From: a virus
Direction: 5' to 3' (one strand)
IMG/VR virus record: IMGVR_UViG_3300043774_000656
Span: 59,305 to 123,304 of that record
Length of the DNA: 64,000 bases
This document shows positions 57,731 to 64,000 of this stretch, in pieces. The notes under the pieces are model-generated. The model made no database searches and was not told where the DNA came from. It saw only the letters and a list, made by a program, of their open reading frames with translations. Position numbers and translations under genes: made by a program. Position 1 is the first letter of the stretch, and each line of letters opens with the position of its first letter.

Positions 57731-58143
57731 GAATATACTTAGACGACTTAAGAACGCCAAAAGAAAATGACTGGACTGTTGTACGAAACTACGAAGAGTT
57801 CGTCAACAAAATTACAGAAATTGGCTTGGATAAAATAGAATTGATCTCTTTAGACCATGATCTTGGCGATTCAGCAATGGCTGAATGGTGTAATAATGTT
57901 TATCAAAACTATACCTTAAACTACGATAACATTACTGAGAAGACAGGTATGGACTGTACTAAATGGCTCGTTGAACAATGGTTAAATGGAGCACCGGTCT
58001 GTAAGGTGATGGTACATTCTGCGAATGCCGTAGGATCAGCAAACATGATGGGCTATATCAATAACTATAGACATATCCATCGTTTACCTCAAGATTGCGA
58101 AAGATGGGTTGTACCCCATACTATCGAAACTATAATTGAGTAA
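57727..58143 (+). CDS. cyclic-phosphate processing receiver-domain-like protein (138 aa)
   Basis: YLDDLRTP at 4-11, ISLDHDLGD in the middle and MVHSANAVGSANMMGYIN in the last third match the receiver-like 'cyclic-phosphate processing' domain described next to RNA-repair genes. Acidic pockets (LDD; LDHD) stand for the receiver Asp cluster. Just before a phosphatase-kinase-ligase set, which supports an RNA-end role. Followed by a terminator. Confidence 0.78.
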   Translation: MRIYLDDLRTPKENDWTVVRNYEEFVNKITEIGLDKIELISLDHDLGDSAMAEWCNNVYQNYTLNYDNITEKTGMDCTKWLVEQWLNGAPVCKVMVHSANAVGSANMMGYINNYRHIHRLPQDCERWVVPHTIETIIE

Positions 58144-58146
58144 ACT

Positions 58147-58179
58147 GCAAAGCCCTTTGAAACATGGGCTTTGCTTTTT
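58147..58179 (+). terminator. intrinsic terminator overlapping next promoter
   Basis: Stem GCAAAGCCC/GGGCTTTGC with a 10-nt loop, then TTTTT. The 3' arm and U-run are also the spacer of the promoter at 58155-58190. Confidence 0.9.
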
Positions 58180-58190
58180 ATATTTACACT
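58155..58190 (+). promoter_or_regulatory. early-type promoter inside a terminator; near-leaderless start
   Basis: CTTT (in the loop), 20 nt, TATATTTACACT, then ATG directly. Terminator and promoter share bases. Confidence 0.7.
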
Positions 58191-58853
58191 ATGAAAATCG
58201 AACTACAAAAGGGACAAAGGCTTTGGTTTACAAGTGACACCCACTATAATCACTCTAATATATGTAGGGCAACTACAAGATGGAAAGATTCTGATAATGT
58301 GACACGTGATTTTAGTTCATTAGAAAAAATGAATGACGAATTAGTGTTCTGGATAAATGAAAGAGTAGCCCAAGATGATATCTTAATACACCTAGGTGAT
58401 TGGTCGTTTGGCGGTTTTGATAGCATCAAACAGTTCAGAGATCGTATTATTTGTAAAAATGTACACTTGGTACTCGGTAATCACGATCATCATATCCAGA
58501 GAAACAAAGATAATGTACAATCACTTTTCAGCTCAGTACATGACTATTTACATCTAGATGTCTGCTGGTGGGTTAAAGAATGGAAGGTAGCTAAAAAAGA
58601 GCGCCAGCATTTTATTTGTATGCACTATCCTATTGCCAGTTGGAATGGAATGAATGACGGAGTGATTCACTTACATGGTCACGTTCACTTACCCAACCAT
58701 TTAAGAGTATCAGACGGTAAAGCAATGGATGTCGGTGTTGATGGAAACGAAATGGAACCTATCAGCTTAGAAAATATATTAACGATCATGAGGAATCAGC
58801 CAGTTGCTAAACTGGCTTTGCCAAAAGATCATCACGAAAAACGATTAGTATGA
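58191..58853 (+). CDS. calcineurin-like metallophosphoesterase (220 aa)
   Basis: Start at 58191 (MKIELQKGQRLWFTSDTHYN); upstream codons are promoter. Metal motifs in order: SDTHYNH (Asp16, His18), LGDWSFGG, LGNHDHH, MHYP, LHGHVHLPNH. Phosphatase or cyclic phosphodiesterase. As part of the kinase/ligase set it probably heals 2',3'-cyclic or 3' phosphate RNA ends, the job of the phosphatase half of Pnkp. Confidence 0.9.
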   Translation: MKIELQKGQRLWFTSDTHYNHSNICRATTRWKDSDNVTRDFSSLEKMNDELVFWINERVAQDDILIHLGDWSFGGFDSIKQFRDRIICKNVHLVLGNHDHHIQRNKDNVQSLFSSVHDYLHLDVCWWVKEWKVAKKERQHFICMHYPIASWNGMNDGVIHLHGHVHLPNHLRVSDGKAMDVGVDGNEMEPISLENILTIMRNQPVAKLALPKDHHEKRLV

Positions 58854-59239
58854 ACACACTAGTATTACTTAGAGGTTTACCCGGAAGTGGCAAATCAACC
58901 ACGGCAAAGTTATTTGATAAAGCTCCTCATTTTGAGGCTGACATGTATTTCATGGATGCCGATGGAAACTATCAGTTTGATGTATCTAAAATCAAAGATG
59001 CCCATAACTGGTGCCGACATTCTACAATGGATGCCATGAAAAGGGGATATCCTATTGTTGTCGTTTCAAATACGTTCACTCAAGAATGGGAAATGGAGGC
59101 ATATTATCTGTTAGCTGAAGAACTCGGATATCGTGTAGTTTCAATGATTGTTGAAAATCGGCATAATGGTAAAAACATACATGGTGTACCAGCTGATAAG
59201 TTAGAGATAATGAAAAACAGATTTGAAATAAAACTATGA
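58850..59239 (+). CDS. P-loop polynucleotide-kinase-like protein (129 aa)
   Basis: Walker A RGLPGSGKST (8-17), FEADMYFMD (substrate Asp), WCRHSTMDAM, and VVVSNTFTQ, the AAA_33/N4BP2-like kinase type that includes 5'-OH polynucleotide kinases. Overlaps the phosphatase gene by 4 nt. With phosphatase and ligase it makes a split Pnkp-Rnl set. Confidence 0.88.
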   Translation: MNTLVLLRGLPGSGKSTTAKLFDKAPHFEADMYFMDADGNYQFDVSKIKDAHNWCRHSTMDAMKRGYPIVVVSNTFTQEWEMEAYYLLAEELGYRVVSMIVENRHNGKNIHGVPADKLEIMKNRFEIKL

Positions 59240-59397
59240 CACTTTTCGAAGCATTAATGAGCAAAGGCTACTCATCAGATGAAGCCAGACAAGTTGTATT
59301 TGAAATGAAAGAGAGAGTTCTCCAGGGTGAAGATCCGGAAGAACTTTTATACGAAGAAGGGCTAGAACCCGATTATATAATGGACTTACTTATGTGA
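59236..59397 (+). CDS. small acidic helical protein (53 aa)
   Basis: MTLFEALMSKGYSSDEARQV, acidic. Overlaps the kinase gene (4 nt), ends 2 nt before the ligase start. A partner protein of the repair set is possible. Confidence 0.65.
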   Translation: MTLFEALMSKGYSSDEARQVVFEMKERVLQGEDPEELLYEEGLEPDYIMDLLM

Positions 59398-59399
59398 TT

Positions 59400-60512
59400 A
59401 TGAAATACGCACACTACGATAAACTTGAAAAATACATGGCAGATGGTCTGATTGAGGTGAATAAGCACCCTGATCTGCCTCTGTATATCTACAACTATTC
59501 TCGTAAAGTGCAGTATGAGAGACTATGGGACGAAGTAACTATAGGATGTAGAGGTCTTATCCTTGATGAGACAGGTGAAATAATTGCTAAAGGCTTCGAC
59601 AAGTTCTTTAACTTTGAAGAGGTTGGAGAATTAGACTGGGCTTCTACAGAATATGTTTGGGTTCAGGAGAAGATGGACGGTTCACTGGGTATTCTTTTCT
59701 ATTATGCAGACAAGTGGCATCTGGCAACCAGAGGTTCTTTTACTTCAGAGCAGGCAAAACGAGGAATGGAAATCCTGAAGAAAAGATATGACCTAAATAA
59801 GTTTGTCAAAGAGGCAGTCTTTGTTTGTGAAATCATTTATCCTGAGAATAGAATAGTTGTTGACTATGGCGGTGAAGAAAAGATCGTCTTCTTGTCAGCA
59901 TTCTCTAATGACACGGAACTTTCTGTAACTACAGCGCAGATGCTGTTCTTTGTTTCTGGAGTAAATGTTGAAGATATTGTACTTACAAACCAGGTATATG
60001 ACGGTTCAAATCAGTCAATGCTTCAATTTCTAAAAGATCAGAATGCTGAAAACAGAGAGGGTTATGTAGTCAGACTGTGGCCATCTAATACCAGGGTTAA
60101 AATCAAGTTCGAGGAATATGTACGTCTACATAGACTGTTTACTAATTTCTCAAATCTAGATATCTGGGAATATCTAAAAGAGGGCAAAGACATAAACGTT
60201 CTCTTAGAAAATGTTCCTGATGAATTTGATAAATGGGTTAAAGGCACAATATCAGATTTGAGATATCATAAGTATAAAATTGAAGAATACGCCGGAAAGG
60301 TCCATGAGTATTTTAGATATGGCAAATACGGTGATGTGGATCCAGAGCCTACAAAAAAGGAGTTCGCCCTACATCTTGAGAAATGTGACATGAATCCTCG
60401 TGTAAAAGCCCTATGCTTCATGATCTGGGACGGTAAGAATATTGAAAAAAAGGTCTGGGACATGGTCAGACCTAAGTACCAGAAACCATTCTGGAGTAAG
60501 GAAGATAAATAA
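59400..60512 (+). CDS. RNA ligase, T4 Rnl1 type
   Basis: Joins 5'-phosphate to 3'-OH RNA ends with ATP. N-terminal YNYSRKVQYERLWDE and CRGLILDETGEIIAKGFDKF, then motif I EKMDGSLG with Lys91 as the adenylated residue, EGYVVRL near 220 and KIKFEEYVRLH (motif V). 370 aa against 374 in T4 Rnl1, and the C-terminal helical domain is present. Start at ATG 59400. In T4, Rnl1 with Pnkp repairs tRNA cut by host anticodon nuclease. Confidence 0.92.
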   Translation: MKYAHYDKLEKYMADGLIEVNKHPDLPLYIYNYSRKVQYERLWDEVTIGCRGLILDETGEIIAKGFDKFFNFEEVGELDWASTEYVWVQEKMDGSLGILFYYADKWHLATRGSFTSEQAKRGMEILKKRYDLNKFVKEAVFVCEIIYPENRIVVDYGGEEKIVFLSAFSNDTELSVTTAQMLFFVSGVNVEDIVLTNQVYDGSNQSMLQFLKDQNAENREGYVVRLWPSNTRVKIKFEEYVRLHRLFTNFSNLDIWEYLKEGKDINVLLENVPDEFDKWVKGTISDLRYHKYKIEEYAGKVHEYFRYGKYGDVDPEPTKKEFALHLEKCDMNPRVKALCFMIWDGKNIEKKVWDMVRPKYQKPFWSKEDK

Positions 60513-60529
60513 ACAAAATAGACGTTTTA

Positions 60530-61879
60530 ATGGAGAATATATTTAATCTTAAGAACTTTACAGAGTTTGTAAACGAGGCAGTAAGAACAAAAGATGCACC
60601 TAAAGCATTTGACCTGATTGCTTCATACATTTCTAGAAAAATGGGAGAGCAACTTTACCCATATCCAGAATTTGAAAGATATTCAAAAAGTGATGGCTCA
60701 TCCGGTTTCGGTAAGAGATATTACACTGACAGCGCAAAATCTGTAAGATTAAATGTTGAAGAAAGTGAAGGTTCTACTGACATCACTTCTATTGACTATT
60801 GGGATGGTAGTAGTTCTGAACCCGCATGGACTATTGATGGCCATGGTCAGAGTCTTGCTAAAGTTTTACCACAGGTTGCTGACAGACTTGTAAACCCAGA
60901 AGCTGAACTGGTTGCACCAGATGAGGTAAATGAGGCAAAGAAAGTTGATGGTAATATGATAAAAGATATCATCAAACTTAGCAGCCAAATGAATGCAAAA
61001 CAAATTGCTAGTCAAGTTGGTTTAAGCCCTAAATCAGTTCGTGAAATCCTGAAAGAGAATAATGTAGTTAGTGCACGCCCTGCTGCTAAAGAAAAGAGAG
61101 AAGAGTCGACAAGTGAAATCGACATGATCTTCAATAGTGAATCAGCTTTAAAAGATAAAGTTAAATTGCTTGATGAGATCATGGAAGATATTGCAGACGT
61201 TGTAAACGCCGTTGCTCTTGGAAATGTTAATGGTCTTATGATCTCAGGTAAAGCAGGTACTGGTAAAACACATACAGTTACTTCGGCTCTTGACAAAGCA
61301 AGTTGCCAATATGTAACAATAGCAGGTTCTACAAGTACTCCGGGTATTGTTGAAACTCTTTATGATAACAACAACGGCGTAATTGTATTCGATGACTGTG
61401 ACAGTGTATTCGATGAGCAAGAAAGTAGAAACATTCTTAAAGCAGCCCTTGACACTAAAAAGGTACGTACTATCTCCTATATGAAGAAGAACCCTAAGTT
61501 CTACGATCCTGAGAAGATTATGTCACCTGAGCAACTTGAAGAGGTTGAAACCGCAGGTCGTATTCCTAATCGTTTTGAATTTACAGGTCGTATCATCTTT
61601 ATTTCTAACCTTAAGAAAGAGAAACTCGATCCAGATGGTGCAATTCGTTCAAGAAGTTTGATTATTGACGTTTCACCAGATGACATGACTATCATGGAGA
61701 GAATGAAGCGCATGCTTAAATTCATGGAACCAATGGACATGTCAATGGAAGAAAAGGAAGAAGTCTTTGAATTTATTAAAGACAGTAAAAACGTTTCAAT
61801 GAGAACATTTGTGAAAGCTGCCTTATTCAAGCAAACCGGTTGTTCAAACTGGAAGAGAATTTTGACCCGTTACGTTTAA
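60530..61879 (+). CDS. AAA+ ATPase with HTH and capsid-targeting-like tag (449 aa)
   Basis: Tag-like start MENIFNLKNFTEFVNEAVRT (FVNE-A). Then an unknown beta domain, a helix-turn-helix-type segment at about 152-176 (AKQIASQVGLSPKSVREIL), AAA+ core with Walker A GKAGTGKT at 240-247, Walker B VIVFDDCD at 284-291 and sensor/second region RFEFTGRIIFISN. The family of phage AAA+ proteins is known without a firm role. If the tag is real, an ATPase enters the capsid, which is unusual. Confidence 0.83.
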   Translation: MENIFNLKNFTEFVNEAVRTKDAPKAFDLIASYISRKMGEQLYPYPEFERYSKSDGSSGFGKRYYTDSAKSVRLNVEESEGSTDITSIDYWDGSSSEPAWTIDGHGQSLAKVLPQVADRLVNPEAELVAPDEVNEAKKVDGNMIKDIIKLSSQMNAKQIASQVGLSPKSVREILKENNVVSARPAAKEKREESTSEIDMIFNSESALKDKVKLLDEIMEDIADVVNAVALGNVNGLMISGKAGTGKTHTVTSALDKASCQYVTIAGSTSTPGIVETLYDNNNGVIVFDDCDSVFDEQESRNILKAALDTKKVRTISYMKKNPKFYDPEKIMSPEQLEEVETAGRIPNRFEFTGRIIFISNLKKEKLDPDGAIRSRSLIIDVSPDDMTIMERMKRMLKFMEPMDMSMEEKEEVFEFIKDSKNVSMRTFVKAALFKQTGCSNWKRILTRYV

Positions 61880-62631
61880 GATAACTCAAATCTAATTTTA
61901 GATCCATCTGGCTTGCTGTAGACCAGATGGGTTGGGGTTACGGTGTATGCTTTATCTGCTAGACGCTCTACATACTTTGGACCTTCGCCCTTCTTTAAGT
62001 ATGCCACGGTCATATGTGGCTTATAATCAGGATATGATGTTGTATGTGGAAGTTGTCTTAAATTGAAATTACAACCATGTAGAGTTGGATTTTCAGCCTC
62101 CATCTTTAAGACGTCAAAATCATTTTGAAATAATCCGGCGCTGTGTAGTTTAATAGTACCTGCTAAGCCTCTGGCAGCTTCTTTAACCTGCTCATCTGTT
62201 ACCTGGCTACTGTGTATACCATAAAGTAGAGTAACGTGCGGTTCATCTTCAAGACCCTTTTCATTTGAGTCAAGATCTTTTGGGTCAACCAGGTCATGGA
62301 GATCTCCCATTTCTGGAAAATCAAAATATACCATTACACAACCATAATCATAGGTCACCTTGGCCTCATCCACACCCAGTTGCTTTTTAACTTCTGCTCT
62401 AACTTTTTCCATTTTCTGTGCGTATTCTGGGTCACTCTTTTTATTAAATGCTATCTGTTGATTAAGGCTTCCAGTAATTTTCTGCATATCACCGTCTCTG
62501 GTTTTAATTAACCATTTTGCCAAATCTTTAATTCCAAGATCTCTGAATCTGCCTTCGGCATCTGGTGCATCACTGTGGTGAAAATCTCCTATTTCGGAAA
62601 TAAATTGCTCAAAAAGTTTAAAGTACTTCAT
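61876..62631 (-). CDS. 2H phosphoesterase with capsid-targeting-like tag (251 aa)
   Basis: Tag MKYFKLFEQFISEIGD, almost the same as that of the gene at 22150. Then a helical region and a 2'-5' RNA ligase-like 2H domain: first HVT at 132-134 (EPHVTLLYG) and second HMT at 206-208 (KPHMTVAYL), preceded by YGCVMVYFDFP. Family enzymes open 2',5' or cyclic phosphodiesters, including cyclic signalling nucleotides. Opposite strand and 4-nt convergent overlap with the AAA+ gene. Confidence 0.85.
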   Translation of the reverse strand: MKYFKLFEQFISEIGDFHHSDAPDAEGRFRDLGIKDLAKWLIKTRDGDMQKITGSLNQQIAFNKKSDPEYAQKMEKVRAEVKKQLGVDEAKVTYDYGCVMVYFDFPEMGDLHDLVDPKDLDSNEKGLEDEPHVTLLYGIHSSQVTDEQVKEAARGLAGTIKLHSAGLFQNDFDVLKMEAENPTLHGCNFNLRQLPHTTSYPDYKPHMTVAYLKKGEGPKYVERLADKAYTVTPTHLVYSKPDGSKIRFELS

Positions 62632-62714
62632 AATGTTTGCTTATATTATATGTATCTTTGTTCAAAATTACAGCTAAATTATGAAATTTAAGAATAGTTT
62701 ACAGTATAAACAAC

Positions 62715-62951
62715 ATGAAAGAAATCAATGTAAAAGACGAGTATCGTAAAAATGAGCTATCCACAATACCTGGAGGTTCAACAATCTCTGTACATTACCA
62801 TGATGGTACAATAAAGCATTATGACAAGGTTAAAGACCCTGTAAAATATGCGTCGAGGATTAAAAAGCAAAATGTTACAAAAATAACCTGCCAGCACCCA
62901 ATAGCAGAAGGCAGTACTACATATAAAATTATAAACCTGTACAATGTTTAA
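62715..62951 (+). CDS. hypothetical protein (78 aa)
   Basis: MKEINVKDEYRKNELSTIPG; beta-rich, basic. Overlaps the next gene by 8 nt. Confidence 0.65.
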   Translation: MKEINVKDEYRKNELSTIPGGSTISVHYHDGTIKHYDKVKDPVKYASRIKKQNVTKITCQHPIAEGSTTYKIINLYNV

Positions 62952-63144
62952 TCAGAAAAGTGAGATGAGCTTTGAAAAGAAAGTTCAAACAGCCGTGGAC
63001 GGATATGGTCAATTCATAGTGGATGAAGTTATGCATGCCGTTGAACTGACAGATGATGTAAAAGAGGCTTTCAATATGTTTAATGAATTTGATCAGCACA
63101 ACCATTGTGAAGTTCTAAAAATAATATACAATGAACGTTTTTAA
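62944..63144 (+). CDS. hypothetical protein (66 aa)
   Basis: Acidic helical protein; an inner ATG gives MSFEKKVQTAVDG as a possible true start (62965). Overlaps the next gene by 14 nt. Confidence 0.6.
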   Translation: MFNQKSEMSFEKKVQTAVDGYGQFIVDEVMHAVELTDDVKEAFNMFNEFDQHNHCEVLKIIYNERF

Positions 63145-63553
63145 CAAATACACCAGGGCTAAGTTTTATTACAGGTTTATGAAGCTCTTTGAAAAAAAGG
63201 CTCCAAATAAAACCGATAAGACGCAAGATTATGTAATGAAAATTGCGTCTAGTATCGTTTCTGATCCTGAAACAGAGTTTATCGAGTCACACGTTGAGTG
63301 TATTATCTATATGCACTGGCAACATATCACTATTAAAATCTTTTATGAAGATTGTAGAGTAGTAATGATGAACGGTAAGTATTTTTACTATTTTACATTG
63401 AGCGGTAAAGATATAACTAAACTAAGAAACCGAATCTATCGTGTAATGGACGCTCGTGCTGAAAAATGGGAAGATAAATTTACCAGTGATACTATAAACA
63501 ACCTGCAAATAATTCTTGACGAAGTTCAGCATAAAGATAAATATACTAAATAG
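63131..63553 (+). CDS. hypothetical protein (140 aa)
   Basis: MNVFNKYTRAKFYYRFMKLF; an inner ATG at 63179 gives MKLFEKKAPNK. Mixed alpha/beta with beta hairpins (VECIIYMHWQHITIKIF) and a C-terminal helix. Unrecognised. Confidence 0.65.
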   Translation: MNVFNKYTRAKFYYRFMKLFEKKAPNKTDKTQDYVMKIASSIVSDPETEFIESHVECIIYMHWQHITIKIFYEDCRVVMMNGKYFYYFTLSGKDITKLRNRIYRVMDARAEKWEDKFTSDTINNLQIILDEVQHKDKYTK

Positions 63554-63563
63554 GACATGTTGA

Positions 63564-63983
63564 ATGCGCTTAGATGAACTCAAGGATGTTATCAATGACA
63601 TGATAAAAGAGCATGACATCAAAGTTGTCAGAAAGCGCTTCAAGTCACCAGCAGGCAGAGCCTGGGTTCAAAACAGAACAATCAAAATTCCAAGCATAGT
63701 CGATTTTCAATCAGCAGGTACTGCAATTCATGAAATTGCCCATATCATTCTAGGCCATGATGACGAAGTACCTGATTATATCTGTGAATATGATACAGAA
63801 AGATGGACGATCGAGTTCTTGAAGCTCTGTAATATGAATATAGACTATAAAGCAGAGTATGAAATCTATATAGAAGGCGCTAAGGCCAATGTCAGAATGC
63901 ATATAGAGCGCCAAATCAATCGTGATATCAAAAAGGGTCGTAAACCTAGAATAAGGAAGAAAATCATAAAATGGGCGGAGTAG
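63564..63983 (+). CDS. ImmA/IrrE-like zinc peptidase (139 aa)
   Basis: HEIAHIILGH with zinc ligands His56, Glu57, His60 and downstream acidic CEYDTERWTIEF (third ligand region). Layout TAIHEIAHIILGHDD matches the ImmA/IrrE family, which cleave or regulate repressors and defence switches; also seen in phage-encoded peptidases. C-terminal tail is very basic (KKGRKPRIRKKI). Third HExxH gene of the window. Confidence 0.78.
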   Translation: MRLDELKDVINDMIKEHDIKVVRKRFKSPAGRAWVQNRTIKIPSIVDFQSAGTAIHEIAHIILGHDDEVPDYICEYDTERWTIEFLKLCNMNIDYKAEYEIYIEGAKANVRMHIERQINRDIKKGRKPRIRKKIIKWAE

Positions 63984-64000
63984 GGAATATATAATCCAAA

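Noticed and set aside
1-64000. CRISPR array
   Set aside because: No regularly spaced direct repeats; the short repeats seen are the collagen codons and the dispersed non-coding family.

Overview
The window looks like part of the genome of a large tailed phage (T4-like, probably jumbo-sized) that infects a Bacteroidota host. Phage character comes from the mix of tail/virion proteins with collagen-like repeats, phage-type DNA enzymes (ATP-dependent ligase, RNase HII, UvrD-like helicase, PhoH, thymidylate synthase) and very tight packing of small genes with 1-4 base overlaps. A Bacteroidota host is inferred from promoters with a TAnnTTT-type -7 box, from the near absence of Shine-Dalgarno sequences, from signal peptides that end in AQ, and from two proteins carrying the gliding-motility/type IX secretion C-terminal domain (CHU_C). 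No terminase, capsid, portal or polymerase gene lies in the window, so the phage lineage cannot be fixed from it.

Layout. (1) 1-10 kb, minus strand: DNA repair and nucleic-acid genes (Fpg/Nei glycosylase, ligase, rnhB, helicase, phoH), then a DnaJ, an amidotransferase-like protein and small genes, several with a short N-terminal tag resembling the T4 capsid-targeting sequence. (2) 10-20 kb, minus strand: thyA, a PAP2 phosphatase and a virion cluster with two collagen-like proteins. (3) 20-22.5 kb: IMPDH/GMP-reductase-like enzyme, HTH regulator, small genes. (4) 22.5-34 kb, minus strand: accessory, probably early genes, most singly promoted by a rigid promoter (CAGCAA, 4 nt, CTTT, 20 nt, TAnnTTTAC). 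Three stretches of non-coding repeats lie here, one of them under its own orphan promoter. (5) 34.1-34.3 kb: divergent promoters; transcription then runs rightward almost to 62 kb. (6) 36.7-38.2 kb: three RNA elements that share tRNA acceptor and T arms but lack a normal anticodon arm. (7) 38-56 kb: two fibre-like proteins with a shared N-terminal module and an unusually large set of exported proteins (SPOR protein, HYR/PKD adhesins, CHU_C proteins, lipoproteins, an outer-membrane barrel). (8) 56-60.5 kb: methylglyoxal synthase and an RNA-repair cassette (cyclic-phosphate receiver-like protein, calcineurin-like phosphatase, P-loop kinase, T4 Rnl1-like RNA ligase). (9) 60.5-64 kb: a tagged AAA+ ATPase, a tagged 2H phosphoesterase and small genes ending with an HExxH peptidase.

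How it fits together (inference): the 22-35 kb genes look like an early take-over set read by host RNA polymerase. The RNA-repair cassette, the tRNA-like elements and a possibly capsid-borne 2H phosphoesterase suggest a fight over tRNA or nucleotide-based defences. The exported proteins suggest that the phage remodels the host envelope through the host Sec and type IX secretion routes.
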